DNA of 64,000 bases, from contig NZ_JALXPE010000014.1 in assembly GCF_025143365.1 (NCBI RefSeq), positions 1 to 64,000 on the forward strand. Reading direction: 5' to 3'. Positions within the stretch are counted from its first letter, which is position 1, and each line of letters starts with the position of its first letter. A program made the position numbers and the translations under genes. Under the pieces are notes generated by a model. The model saw only the letters and a list, made by a program, of their open reading frames with translations. It made no database searches and was not told the origin of the DNA. Positions 1-7,734 of the stretch are shown here, one piece after another. The DNA is from Microbacterium sp. p3-SID336 (GTDB lineage: Bacteria; Actinomycetota; Actinomycetes; Actinomycetales; Microbacteriaceae).

Positions 1-57
1 GGCGGGGGGCCGCCCCCCGGGGGGGGGGGGGGCCCGGTGTGCGGCGGGCCCCGCCCG
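1..57. other. G/C homopolymer-rich sequence at window edge
   Basis: The first 37 bases contain only G and C, including 14 consecutive G at 19-32, and only two T occur before base 58. Nothing coding or regulatory can be read here. The likeliest explanation is a poorly resolved contig end rather than biology. Confidence 0.5.
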
Positions 58-68
58 ATCCGTGTAGG

Positions 69-632
69 TCAGTTGTCGGAGATGTTCTCGCGAGCGTGCT
101 GAGCCTGGTCTTTCACTTCACCGGCGGCGTTCTGTGCTTCATCCTTGACCGTGGAGACGGAGTCCTGCGCCGATTCCTTCACGGATTCGACGGAGGCCTG
201 CACGGGCTCTTTCAGATGCTCGCCGACTTCCTTCGCGACGTCTGTGACCTCGTCCACCAGCGGCTGCGCCTGCTCCTTCACCGTGGCAGCGAGATCCTTC
301 TCTTTCGACGATGCAGGGATCAGCGAGGCGACGACCAGACCGGCACCGAAAGCGATCAATCCGACCGCGAGCGGATTGCCTTCCGCTTTGGCCACGGCGC
401 GGTCCTTCACGTCGCCGACGTGAGATCCAGCGCCCGACAGTGAGGAGCCGGCGTCGTCTGCGGCGCCCATCACACGCTCCCGCACGGAGCCGAAAACTCC
501 GCGGACCTTGTCGATCTGCCGGTCCACGATCTTCGACGGCGAGACCTTGTCGGCCAGCGCGTCCACATCCATGCCGAGGTCTTGGCGGGTCCGCTCGATG
601 TCGGCGCGGATCTCATCGGGTGAATCGCTCAT
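69..632 (-). CDS. DUF3618 domain membrane protein
   Basis: A 187-residue protein. The N-terminal part (about 5-50, starting DEIRADIERTRQDL) matches the DUF3618 family, whose members are found in actinobacteria beside holin-superfamily-3 membrane proteins. One membrane segment is visible at about residues 87-106. The tail (110-187) is a charged, Ala/Lys/Glu-rich amphipathic region with repeated VKD/VKE-like units, as in LEA- or apolipoprotein-like stress proteins. The start codon overlaps the upstream stop in an ATGA arrangement, so it is translationally coupled to the 629-1042 gene. The function is unknown; an envelope or stress role is inferred. Confidence 0.85.
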   Translation of the reverse strand: MSDSPDEIRADIERTRQDLGMDVDALADKVSPSKIVDRQIDKVRGVFGSVRERVMGAADDAGSSLSGAGSHVGDVKDRAVAKAEGNPLAVGLIAFGAGLVVASLIPASSKEKDLAATVKEQAQPLVDEVTDVAKEVGEHLKEPVQASVESVKESAQDSVSTVKDEAQNAAGEVKDQAQHARENISDN

Positions 633-1042
633 CGGTTCTCCTCATTTCTCTTCAGCGTTTCGGGGATCTCTTTGAGGGTGTCCACGGTTTGCGGGGCGCC
701 CTTGACTTGCTTGAACTGAGTCCGTCCCACCAGGAACAGGATCGCGGCGATAATCGCCCAGAGAACGGCGACGACGACGCCAGACCAGCCTCCGCCGATC
801 AGGGTTCCCAGTGCCCACCACAGTGCGACAGACAAGAAGAACACCGCCATCAGCCCTCCGTAGCCGGCGGCACCCATGAGGCCTGCGCCCTTGGCGGACT
901 TGGTTGCCGAGTCCTTCAACTCCGCTTTGGCGAGCGTGACCTCTTGGCGCATGAGCGTCGAAATGTCACGGGAGACCTCGCCCAGCAGATCTCCGATAGA
1001 CGTCGACGCGGCCTTCGCCTCAGACGGCGTTGGGTCGGTCAT
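629..1042 (-). CDS. Holin superfamily 3 / DUF1469-type membrane protein
   Basis: A 137-residue protein. The N-terminal cytoplasmic helix (about 15-50, GDLLGEVSRDISTLMRQEV) and two membrane segments (about 52-80 and 84-106) are the layout of the Actinobacteriota phage-holin family (Hol-Sup III). These are chromosomal housekeeping or stress proteins despite the name, and nothing phage-like is nearby. It sits in an operon between the 1020-1724 gene (23-base overlap) and the DUF3618 gene (4-base overlap). The molecular function is not established. Confidence 0.8.
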   Translation of the reverse strand: MTDPTPSEAKAASTSIGDLLGEVSRDISTLMRQEVTLAKAELKDSATKSAKGAGLMGAAGYGGLMAVFFLSVALWWALGTLIGGGWSGVVVAVLWAIIAAILFLVGRTQFKQVKGAPQTVDTLKEIPETLKRNEENR

Positions 1043-1724
1043 AGCCGCCCTCCCCGAGAAGATCCGGACGGCTAGAAGCCGTCTGTGTGTAGACGGGGGT
1101 GCCGCCCGCGCCGAGGTCGTTCACGACAGGGACAGGTACCGAGGGGTCCGGGTGCACCTGCTGCGGCGGCGACACTGGTGCCGATGAGGCGTTTTTCTCG
1201 TCCGATGCGTTCGCGGCGAGAGCGCGCGTGAGGCGGCCGACGACGATTCCGCCGATCGCTGCGGCGAGGATGAACGTGCCCGGCTTGCGGCGGGCATAAC
1301 GCTTGACTTCCGTGAGCACGGAACCGGGATCGCGGTCACCGAGCCACGTCGCGGCTGCGGACAGGCGACCCGAGACTTGCTGGACCAGATCGCTGGCGAC
1401 GCCGCTGCCGTCGGAGTTGGTGGCCATGGAACCGAGTTCGTCGCTGACCGAGCGAAGACCTCCCGCGAGGCGCTGCTGCTGCGTGTTGGCCTGCTCCGAC
1501 AGCTCCCGCTGGGTCTGCGCGTACAGATCCTTCGCCTGCGTCTTCGCCTCCCCCACGACGGTCGCAGCCTCATCCTTGGCAGTGCCAAGAACGTCCTTCG
1601 CCTGAGTCGCCGCCGTGTCCTTCAGGTCGGTGGCTTCCTGCTTGGCAGCGTCCACCTTGCCTGAGGAATCCGGGGATCGTACGCCCGAGCCGCTCGGGCT
1701 GGTCGTCTCATAGTTGTCCGACAT
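1020..1724 (-). CDS. Single-pass, apolipoprotein-like helical membrane protein
   Basis: A 234-residue protein. The ATG at 1724 is chosen over the longer reading frame because a good ribosome site (GAGAGGAG) lies just upstream. Residues about 20-110 are a long Ala/Lys/Glu/Asp-rich amphipathic helix with repeated AKDxxxxAKxEA patterns, followed by one hydrophobic segment (around FILAAAIGGIVVG) and a Pro/Ser-rich tail. This resembles LEA-like or apolipoprotein A1-like actinobacterial proteins. It is the first gene of the three-gene minus-strand operon with the holin-family and DUF3618 genes. The function is unknown. Confidence 0.75.
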   Translation of the reverse strand: MSDNYETTSPSGSGVRSPDSSGKVDAAKQEATDLKDTAATQAKDVLGTAKDEAATVVGEAKTQAKDLYAQTQRELSEQANTQQQRLAGGLRSVSDELGSMATNSDGSGVASDLVQQVSGRLSAAATWLGDRDPGSVLTEVKRYARRKPGTFILAAAIGGIVVGRLTRALAANASDEKNASSAPVSPPQQVHPDPSVPVPVVNDLGAGGTPVYTQTASSRPDLLGEGGYDRPNAV

Positions 1725-1815
1725 TAGTGCTCCTCTCGCGGACCGATCAAACCGATCGGTGAATCCTGTTGTAGACCCCCGCACCCGACTTCATCAGGAC
1801 CCTTGCACCGAGCAG

Positions 1816-1830
1816 CCTTACGGTGTACCC
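1816..1830. promoter_or_regulatory. Degenerate operator-like copy, CCTTAC-N3-GTA
   Basis: CCTTAC followed by GGT and GTACCC. The left arm and the first three bases of the right arm match the perfect palindrome at 1866-1880, exactly 50 bp away. It lies in the divergent promoter region between the 1724 and 1956 start codons. Confidence 0.35.
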
Positions 1831-1865
1831 GGCCCGCCGGATCTCGAACAACGCCAGAGCCGGAG

Positions 1866-1880
1866 CCTTACTATGTAAGG
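1866..1880. promoter_or_regulatory. Perfect inverted repeat CCTTAC-TAT-GTAAGG
   Basis: Two 6-bp perfect arms with a 3-bp spacer, in the divergent intergenic region of two membrane-protein operons. With the partial copy 50 bp upstream it looks like a pair of sites for a dimeric regulator. The regulator is not identifiable from the window. Confidence 0.45.
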
Positions 1881-1955
1881 TCGCATACAGTACGCCTCTA
1901 TCTCCGGGAGGACAACCATCTCCCTGCTCACACGTCGTCGGCCTACTTTCTCCGT

Positions 1956-2618
1956 ATGACCAGCAACGACTCGAACGAGTATCGGGAGCCCGGCGCGCCG
2001 GTGTACGACGAGGACTCCCCCCATGCGGCTGTCCCTGTTGACGCCGATCACACTCTCCGCACCGACGTCCACGAACGCGAGAAGGCCGAATTCGGCGGGT
2101 TCAAATTTGGTTCCGCCTTCTTCGGCTGGCTCACGGCAATGGGCACCACAGTGCTCTTGACCGCCCTGGTCGCAGCGGTCGGGGCTGCCATCGGTTTCGG
2201 CAACGGCACCACGCCGGACGAAGCCGCAGACGCTGCCGCCGAGAACGCGGGCACCGTCGGTATCGTCAGCGCGATCGCCATAGGGCTCGTGCTGCTGATC
2301 TCCTATTTCGCGGGCGGCTACGTCGCCGGGCGAATGGCACGGTTCAGCGGAGTCAAGCAGGGAATCGCTGTCTGGCTGTGGGCCATCGTCATCGCGATCA
2401 TCCTCGCGATCGTCACCGCGATCGCCGGCTCCCAGTGGGACATCCTCGCCAACCTGCAGAGCTTCCCCCGTATCCCGGTCACCCCCGAAACCGCCACCCT
2501 CACCGGAATCCTCACCGCCCTTGGCGCTGCCGTGGTCACTCTCCTCGGCGCAATCCTCGGCGGCCTCGCAGGAATGCGCTACCACCGCAAGGTCGACCGC
2601 GTCGGACTCGGCCGCTGA
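1956..2618 (+). CDS. Four-pass membrane protein of unknown function
   Basis: A 220-residue protein. The ATG at 1956 is preferred to in-frame upstream starts because the upstream residues are low-quality, Arg/Pro-rich sequence. After a polar N-terminus (about 1-50) come four hydrophobic segments: around AMGTTVLLTALVAAVGAAIG, GIVSAIAIGLVLLISYFAGG, GIAVWLWAIVIAIILAIV and TLTGILTALGAAVVTLLGAI. The TM2 end carries a GGYVAGRMAR motif common to small actinobacterial membrane proteins. It is followed 77 bp later by the PRC-barrel gene in the same direction. The function is not known. Confidence 0.75.
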   Translation: MTSNDSNEYREPGAPVYDEDSPHAAVPVDADHTLRTDVHEREKAEFGGFKFGSAFFGWLTAMGTTVLLTALVAAVGAAIGFGNGTTPDEAADAAAENAGTVGIVSAIAIGLVLLISYFAGGYVAGRMARFSGVKQGIAVWLWAIVIAIILAIVTAIAGSQWDILANLQSFPRIPVTPETATLTGILTALGAAVVTLLGAILGGLAGMRYHRKVDRVGLGR

Positions 2619-2695
2619 CCCTGCGGCAGACATCCGCGTCTTTGAGCGTTTCTCTCCCTCCGCCCCACCAACGAACGAACGAAAGGCAGCATCGC

Positions 2696-3460
2696 ATGAT
2701 CAGCGAACAGAACATCGCCAGTCTCATCGGAGCCAACGTCACCGACACTGAGGGCAACAAGATCGGAAAGGTCGGCCAGATCTATGTCGACCCCACCACC
2801 GGCCGCCCGAACTGGGCGACAGTGGTGACCGGCCTGTTCGGTACCTCCGAATCGTTCGTTCCCCTCGACCAGGCCGACGCCGTCGACGGGGAACTCCGCG
2901 TCCCGCACACCAAGGACGTCGTCAAAGACGCTCCGCGCATCGACTCGGGCACCGACCTCACCGACGCAGAACAAAACGAGCTGTACACCTATTACGGACA
3001 CGGCGGTGCTCCTGCCACCGCTCCCGCAGACGGTAACACCGCTCAGGCCGAGGGGTACGACACCTCCGGCCCGACCACCGACGACGCGATGACCCGGTCC
3101 GAGGAGCAGCTGCACGTCGGCACCGAACGGGTCGAGACCGGTCGAGCCCGCCTCCGCAAGTACGTCGTCACCGAACAGGAGACCGTCTCCGTCCCCGTCA
3201 GCCACGAAGAGGTTCGCCTCGAGCGGGAGCCGATCACTGACGGAAACGTCGGCGACGCTCTCGACGGCCCCGACATCAGCGAAGAAGAGCACGAAGTCGT
3301 CCTCACCGAAGAACGCCCCGTGATCGCGAAGGAAACAGTACCGGTCGAGCGTGTCCGCATCGGCACCGAAACGAAGACCGACACCGAGCAGGTCAGCGCC
3401 GAAGTTCGCAAGGAAGAGATCGAGCTCGAGGACGGCACCACCCACCACACCGACCGCTGA
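2696..3460 (+). CDS. PRC-barrel and DUF2382 (YsnF/AvaK-type) stress protein
   Basis: A 254-residue protein starting at an ATG preceded by GAAAGGCAGC. Residues about 1-90 form a PRC-barrel domain (LIGANVTDTEGNKIGKVGQI, then PTTGRPNWATV), found in RNA-processing and photosynthetic proteins and, in actinobacteria, joined to DUF2382. Residues about 135-250 are the DUF2382/YsnF domain (RLRKYVVTEQETVSVPVSHE, then EEVRLEREPI). Such proteins are associated with general stress, often beside CsbD proteins, as here. Cytoplasmic; the biochemical role is unknown. Confidence 0.88.
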   Translation: MISEQNIASLIGANVTDTEGNKIGKVGQIYVDPTTGRPNWATVVTGLFGTSESFVPLDQADAVDGELRVPHTKDVVKDAPRIDSGTDLTDAEQNELYTYYGHGGAPATAPADGNTAQAEGYDTSGPTTDDAMTRSEEQLHVGTERVETGRARLRKYVVTEQETVSVPVSHEEVRLEREPITDGNVGDALDGPDISEEEHEVVLTEERPVIAKETVPVERVRIGTETKTDTEQVSAEVRKEEIELEDGTTHHTDR

Positions 3461-3492
3461 CCCAACCGTCAGTCCACTGAAAGGAGAATCCG

Positions 3493-3669
3493 ATGGGTAT
3501 CGGAGACGACATCAAGAACACCGCCGAAGATCTGAAAGGCAAAGCCAAGGAAGCCGCCGGCAAAGCAACCAACGACAAGTCCACCACCGCCGACGGTCAC
3601 GCCGACCAGGCCAAGGCTGGCGCGAAGAAGGCCGGTCAGAACGTCAAGGACTCTCTGACCGACAAGTAA
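3493..3669 (+). CDS. CsbD family general stress protein
   Basis: A short 58-residue protein (MGIGDDIKNTAEDLKGKAKE at the start). The Lys/Ala-rich helical pattern and the KGKAKEAAGKAT core match the CsbD family, sigma-B-type general stress proteins of unknown biochemical role. The ATG has AAGGAGAATCCG upstream, a strong ribosome site. It lies 32 bp downstream of the PRC-barrel/DUF2382 gene and ends just before a strong hairpin terminator, so the two are probably co-transcribed. Confidence 0.88.
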   Translation: MGIGDDIKNTAEDLKGKAKEAAGKATNDKSTTADGHADQAKAGAKKAGQNVKDSLTDK

Positions 3670-3688
3670 CACCCTCAAGTTTCACGAC

Positions 3689-3732
3689 GTATCCGGTGCC
3701 CCTACTTTCCCTTCGGGCACCGGATACTTTTT
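3689..3732 (+). terminator. Rho-independent terminator after csbD-like gene
   Basis: A perfect 13-bp stem (GTATCCGGTGCCC / GGGCACCGGATAC) with a 12-base loop is followed by TTTTT. It ends the stress-protein transcript. Confidence 0.85.
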
Positions 3733-3763
3733 GCCCCGACCTTCCCCGTGCCGCGTTCGACGC

Positions 3764-4027
3764 TCACCGCTCCTCACGACTGCGCGAGAGCAGGCGGTGA
3801 ACCTCGTTCTCAGGGAGGCCAGGGAGGGCGGCAACGGTCGACGTAGGTATCTCCGGGTAGTTCTCGTATATCCGCCGCCCAGGATCAGTACCCACCTGTG
3901 AACCCGGCGCGGGACCGGCTGCGGTGATCCACTCTGCAGCAGCTCGACTGAGGACCGCGATTGTGGCTGCGGCCACGTTCCTGATCGTTGTCGCTTCATC
4001 GATCCTGCGCAGAAGGCTGTCCACCAC
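3764..4027 (-). CDS. Hypothetical small protein
   Basis: A possible 87-residue protein with a GTG start. It is helical and Ala/Arg-rich at the N-terminus (LLRRIDEATTIRNVAAATIA) with a Pro-rich middle. No family is recognised. The composition is plausible for a real gene, but the start lacks a good ribosome site and the competing minus frame is also open. It stands alone between the csbD terminator and the first DUF7882 gene. Confidence 0.4.
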   Translation of the reverse strand: MVDSLLRRIDEATTIRNVAAATIAVLSRAAAEWITAAGPAPGSQVGTDPGRRIYENYPEIPTSTVAALPGLPENEVHRLLSRSREER

Positions 4028-4232
4028 GGAGGATTCATCGCCCTGTCCGATGCGTCATCTTCTCATTCGTCGTTCTGACAACTCTTCGCACGCCGTGGAT
4101 AAAGCAATGGGTCAGAGGCAGGTGTTCGCCCCGCTGATCGATGCGAGACTGGAGACCTCACGACACAGCGCTTACGTCCGGGTGCGCCTTTTGGCATGGT
4201 GTCCGTGATGCGAAGACCGAGGAGTGCATGTC

Positions 4233-4559
4233 ATGGGAAAGCTCATCTATGAGGGCGGGCCGAAGGCCGAAATCGAAGACCGCGCTCTCACTCATCTTCA
4301 GTTGGTCATCACCGCGAAACTTCGCCGCGGTGAGCCGTTCTCGTTCACGTGGAAAGAGGACGTCAGTCTCGGCGGCGGGCGTACGACGGTCTGGATACAC
4401 GCAGGTAGTTCGCTGGTGTTCAAGTATTTCGGTAGCCGACAGCCGGCAATCAATCGAGCATGGATCGATGCTCTCGCCCTCGCCGCTAACGCGCCCACCG
4501 GGCTCTACCTCACCCCCGAGCCAGCCGAGGGGTCTCGTCTTGAACCTGCACCAGCCTAA
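4233..4559 (+). CDS. DUF7882 family protein (copy 1)
   Basis: A 108-residue protein. The ATG at 4233 has GAGGAG upstream and gives the family-typical start MGKLIYEG. It shares the pattern IEDRALTHLQLVITAKLRRG, then F-S-F-T-W, GRTTVWIHAGSSLVFKY and NRAWIDALALAAN with the minus-strand gene at 4884-5213. It is characteristic of Microbacteriaceae and is often wrongly named ATP-dependent DNA ligase in databases. No catalytic motif is visible and no function is known. Confidence 0.8.
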   Translation: MGKLIYEGGPKAEIEDRALTHLQLVITAKLRRGEPFSFTWKEDVSLGGGRTTVWIHAGSSLVFKYFGSRQPAINRAWIDALALAANAPTGLYLTPEPAEGSRLEPAPA

Positions 4560-4611
4560 CCGTAGGCGCAACCCCCTTCGTTCCCACGGGCACGCCTCGT
4601 ACCGTAGGCGC

Positions 4612-4887
4612 ATGCAGGAACGCACCGTGATCCACACCCTCATCACTATCGACGGTGCCAGCTTCGTCCTCGCTCCGACACAGGACGCCGACCAGCTCTG
4701 CGAAGAACTCGAGTCTGCCGCTGCGGGCACGGGAACCGTCGTGCGCTTTGAGGCCGCAGGGCACCGAATCGTCCGCTCACTCATCACTCCACGCAGCCGC
4801 GTGATCATCACCGAAGAAGAGGTGACACTGAATTCTGAAGATACGGTGATGTCGCTGAGCCAGTCAGGGAATTGGGATCTTCTCTAG
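4612..4887 (+). CDS. Small conserved-looking protein of unknown function
   Basis: A 91-residue protein starting MQERTVIHTLITIDGAS. It has alternating beta-strand-like stretches and a central acidic helix (DADQLCEELESAAAG), then VVRFEAAGHRIVRSLITP. No family was recognised. It lies 52 bp downstream of the DUF7882 gene, probably on the same transcript. Its TAG stop overlaps head to head with the TAG stop of the converging DUF7882 copy 2, both inside one CTAG (4884-4887). Confidence 0.65.
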   Translation: MQERTVIHTLITIDGASFVLAPTQDADQLCEELESAAAGTGTVVRFEAAGHRIVRSLITPRSRVIITEEEVTLNSEDTVMSLSQSGNWDLL

Positions 4888-5213
4888 TCGCCTACAGAAT
4901 CCAGCTCCGGCGAGTCCAACATCTCATCGACGAGTACGATCCCGCCAAACGAACTCGCGGTATGCATCAGCTGTTCGATCCACTTCAAACTGATCTGCGG
5001 CGGCTCAGCCTCGTCAAAGATGAACCGCAGGGGAATCGACGGGTGAATCCAGATTGTCGAACGCCCTGCCGGATCACCCTCCGGATGTGTCCAAGACAGC
5101 GTGAAGCTCTCGTTGCGTCGCAACTTCGTCGCGATGACGATTTTCAAGTGCGCGAGAGCACGATCCTCGATATGGATCGGATTCGCGCTGTCGCCGTACA
5201 CAAGACTCGCCAT
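4884..5213 (-). CDS. DUF7882 family protein (copy 2)
   Basis: A 109-residue paralogue of the 4233-4559 protein. It reads MASLVYGD, then HIEDRALAHLKIVIATKLRR, GRSTIWIHPSIPLRFIF and LKWIEQLMHTASS. The Met at 5213 aligns with the start of copy 1, whereas the longer frame adds about 90 Arg-rich residues without similarity. A 20-bp perfect palindrome lies 91 bp upstream of the start. Its orientation opposes copy 1. Function unknown. Confidence 0.8.
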   Translation of the reverse strand: MASLVYGDSANPIHIEDRALAHLKIVIATKLRRNESFTLSWTHPEGDPAGRSTIWIHPSIPLRFIFDEAEPPQISLKWIEQLMHTASSFGGIVLVDEMLDSPELDSVGD

Positions 5214-5303
5214 GAAGACCACCCTACCTACGTCAGCGCGGCGCGAACGTGTACAAGACTGCCTGCGGGTGGCGACCTTTTCGGCGCGCGTCGCGAACAC
5301 CTG

Positions 5304-5323
5304 CCGAAATCGATCGATTTCGG
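5304..5323. promoter_or_regulatory. 20-bp perfect palindrome upstream of DUF7882 copy 2
   Basis: CCGAAATCGATCGATTTCGG is its own reverse complement with no spacer. It lies in the 247-bp gap between the DUF7882 start (5213) and the end of the large recombinase (5461), where no gene is visible. It may be an operator for the DUF7882 gene or a site linked to the mobile element. Confidence 0.45.
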
Positions 5324-5460
5324 TGGGCTGATGGAAGTTGCCTACCGCAAATGCGACACGCCGAGGCTCGACGCGCCGTAACCCCCTGCCGAAACCCAAA
5401 CGCACCGAAACGGGTGGTGTACCGTTTGCGGCTGAAGATCTGTCCATGAACCGCGTGGGG

Positions 5461-7734
5461 TCAAGGCGTGGGGTTTTCACCGTCCGGACGACGTCGTTCG
5501 AGGGTCAGCCGGACTATCTGACTCATCTGTCCCAGCTTCTCCTCCGCTGCCCGGATGCTGATCTCGATTCCCTCGAGTTCGCCGAGCCACCCCATGCGCT
5601 TGGCCTCCGCGCGTCGCTCGTGCAGATTCGCGAGGATGGTCTCGAGGCGGTGACGTTGCGCCGAGTCGGGGCGGAGCATCGGGCAGCGGATGCACGCGTG
5701 CTCATGAATACAGGGGGTTCCGTAGCCGCGTGAGCAGGATCCGAGTTCGACCTTGCGCTTGGAGAAGTGCGCGTGGAACTCCTCGAGCTCAGTCGGCGAT
5801 GGGTCGCGGTAGTCCTCCGCTGGCCTCAGCGACCGGCGGCGATCGACGAACTGCCGGAAATGCCGGGCAACATCTTCGTCGAAGACCGCCGCGTAGCCCT
5901 GGGTGGTGGAGATGTTCAAGTGCCCCATCACCTTGGCGAGGATGTGCACGGGGAGCCCGGATCGCAGCGCGTCCGTCGCAAACAGTCGCCTGAAATCGTG
6001 CGCAGTCAGACGAGTCTCAGGGCTGTCGAGGCCCGCCGCTCGCACGGCGTATGCGACGAAGTTCTTGAATGCCGCAGGGGAGAACACCCGCCGTATATCG
6101 CCGTCTTTCCACTGAAACAGAAATGGCAACGGTGGGGAGAACTCTCGCTCGAGCGAGTCGTAGCGGATCACAAGCGGGACCTGACGTTCATCGCCGCGCG
6201 CTCTTTGCCTGAGGCGAGCGAGAACGTGTGCGAGTTCGGGTGAAACGAGGAGCACGCGTTCTCGATCGGATTTCGACGGGACAACCTGTAGCAAGAGCAT
6301 CTTCTCACCTGTCGATGCTTCGTAGGTGAACAAGGCGGTTGCCGTGAGCTCCGAGACTTCTTCCTGCCGCATGCCGGTCTCGTGCATGACATGGACGATC
6401 GCCCAGGACCAGAATGCTCGCTCCGCGATCCGTGCCTGGAGGATGCGGGTGTCGGTCGCGAGATCCAGAATCGGAACTGCCGTCATGGACACCCCGGGAC
6501 CCGCACCCGTTTCACGAAGGTACGCTCGTCCAGCCCATTCGAATCGCTCTCCGAGAGGGGCCGCGGTCGCCGCGAGCAGAAGTGACTCCTGATGCTCGAG
6601 GTCTGCGTCGATGGCAGCCAGGAGCTTCGGGACGCTAGGGGCGATCTTGCGGACGCGCTGGTGGTGAGCTGCGATCACTCGCCGTCTATGCTTCTGGTGG
6701 CCTGCGGTGTCGATCTGAGTCACGATGCTCGCGGTCGACCAGGTCGCCCAGTAGGCGTCATGGGTAGCCCACACCGCGATGTCGAGGTACATCGCGCGCA
6801 CTGCGAACAGGGTGCGGTAGCGGTTTTTCAGGCGTCCGACCGATTCGGTTTTCCACCACTCTGCGATGTCTGGCGCGATGCGCAGGTCGGCTTGCTCGGG
6901 ATTGCGCGAGCGGATCTCCATCCAGAAGTTCCGGAGCAGCTCGGTCGACATCGCCTGCAGAGTGGGGTAGTCCACGCCTGGTGCTCGAGACTTGAGGTAA
7001 CGTGCGAACATCTCTGCGACGGCGGGCGGCTCGATCTTGTTCCTCGCGACCATCGCCGCGGCGTCCGGCCTCGGCGGCTTCGCGAGCTGCCGAAGAGGCG
7101 GCAGGGCCAGCGGAACAATGCCGAGCTGTTTCAGGATCTCGAGTGCGTCTGCGAGCCCGCGGCGGATGGGTTTGCGGGCAACCGCGGCGAAAGCCACGAC
7201 GTCGTCCGCCGTGATCTCTCTCAGATGTTTGCCCGTCGCCGCCTGGAGGATGAGGACCGCTCGCAACGTGTCTCGTGCAGCATCCGTGGGGAAACCTTCG
7301 AGCGACCATGGCGAGAAGCCGTTGAGGCGGATGCGACCTACCCGGTTCAGGAACTCTGCACTCGGTCGAAGTGCGTCGAGGCGAATGAAGATCGACACCG
7401 CTACGCCTGGACTCGTGCGGAGCTCGCGAGCGACATCGTTGAGGCCGGGGAAGGCGTCGTACCAGGTCAAGCTCGGCATGTCCTCGACCCCGCTGGCGTC
7501 CCAGCGCCGTTGCCAAGTCTCGCCGGGGAAGGTCATCAGCGTATCGATGAAGATCTGAACGATCGGGCGATAGTCGCTCCGGATTCCATCGTCGTACGGC
7601 GTGTGAGGAATCGCGGCGTTGAGGAACACGCCGGGGCGTGATCGTCCTCGGGACGGCTGTCGATGTCGACGGAGTTGCGGCGCTGTAAGCGGCGCTTCGA
7701 TCGGGTCTTCCGTCTCGATGAGGTCTTTCACCAT
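5461..7734 (-). CDS. Large tyrosine recombinase, TnpB-like
   Basis: A 757-residue tyrosine site-specific recombinase that would cut and rejoin DNA at the element ends. The catalytic domain shows the first Arg in HETGMRQEEVSEL, then H579-x-x-R582 (HDFRR), His605 (MGHLN) and the nucleophile Tyr614 (TTQGY). After it comes a zinc-finger-like cluster Cys667...Cys675-x-His677...Cys681-x-x-Cys684 (CIRCPMLRPD), typical of TnpB-type recombinases, and a coiled-coil-like tail. The ATG overlaps the end of the 379-residue recombinase gene, implying coupled expression. All catalytic residues seem present, so it may be active. Confidence 0.88.
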   Translation of the reverse strand: MVKDLIETEDPIEAPLTAPQLRRHRQPSRGRSRPGVFLNAAIPHTPYDDGIRSDYRPIVQIFIDTLMTFPGETWQRRWDASGVEDMPSLTWYDAFPGLNDVARELRTSPGVAVSIFIRLDALRPSAEFLNRVGRIRLNGFSPWSLEGFPTDAARDTLRAVLILQAATGKHLREITADDVVAFAAVARKPIRRGLADALEILKQLGIVPLALPPLRQLAKPPRPDAAAMVARNKIEPPAVAEMFARYLKSRAPGVDYPTLQAMSTELLRNFWMEIRSRNPEQADLRIAPDIAEWWKTESVGRLKNRYRTLFAVRAMYLDIAVWATHDAYWATWSTASIVTQIDTAGHQKHRRRVIAAHHQRVRKIAPSVPKLLAAIDADLEHQESLLLAATAAPLGERFEWAGRAYLRETGAGPGVSMTAVPILDLATDTRILQARIAERAFWSWAIVHVMHETGMRQEEVSELTATALFTYEASTGEKMLLLQVVPSKSDRERVLLVSPELAHVLARLRQRARGDERQVPLVIRYDSLEREFSPPLPFLFQWKDGDIRRVFSPAAFKNFVAYAVRAAGLDSPETRLTAHDFRRLFATDALRSGLPVHILAKVMGHLNISTTQGYAAVFDEDVARHFRQFVDRRRSLRPAEDYRDPSPTELEEFHAHFSKRKVELGSCSRGYGTPCIHEHACIRCPMLRPDSAQRHRLETILANLHERRAEAKRMGWLGELEGIEISIRAAEEKLGQMSQIVRLTLERRRPDGENPTP

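Noticed and set aside
629..1042. Prophage signal from a holin-family protein
   Set aside because: Holin superfamily 3 members of this type are chromosomal, paired with DUF3618 genes in actinobacteria. No endolysin, tail or capsid genes are present.
4233..4559. ATP-dependent DNA ligase label for DUF7882 proteins
   Set aside because: At about 108 residues there is no nucleotidyltransferase motif or KxDG lysine. The name appears to be a propagated database error.
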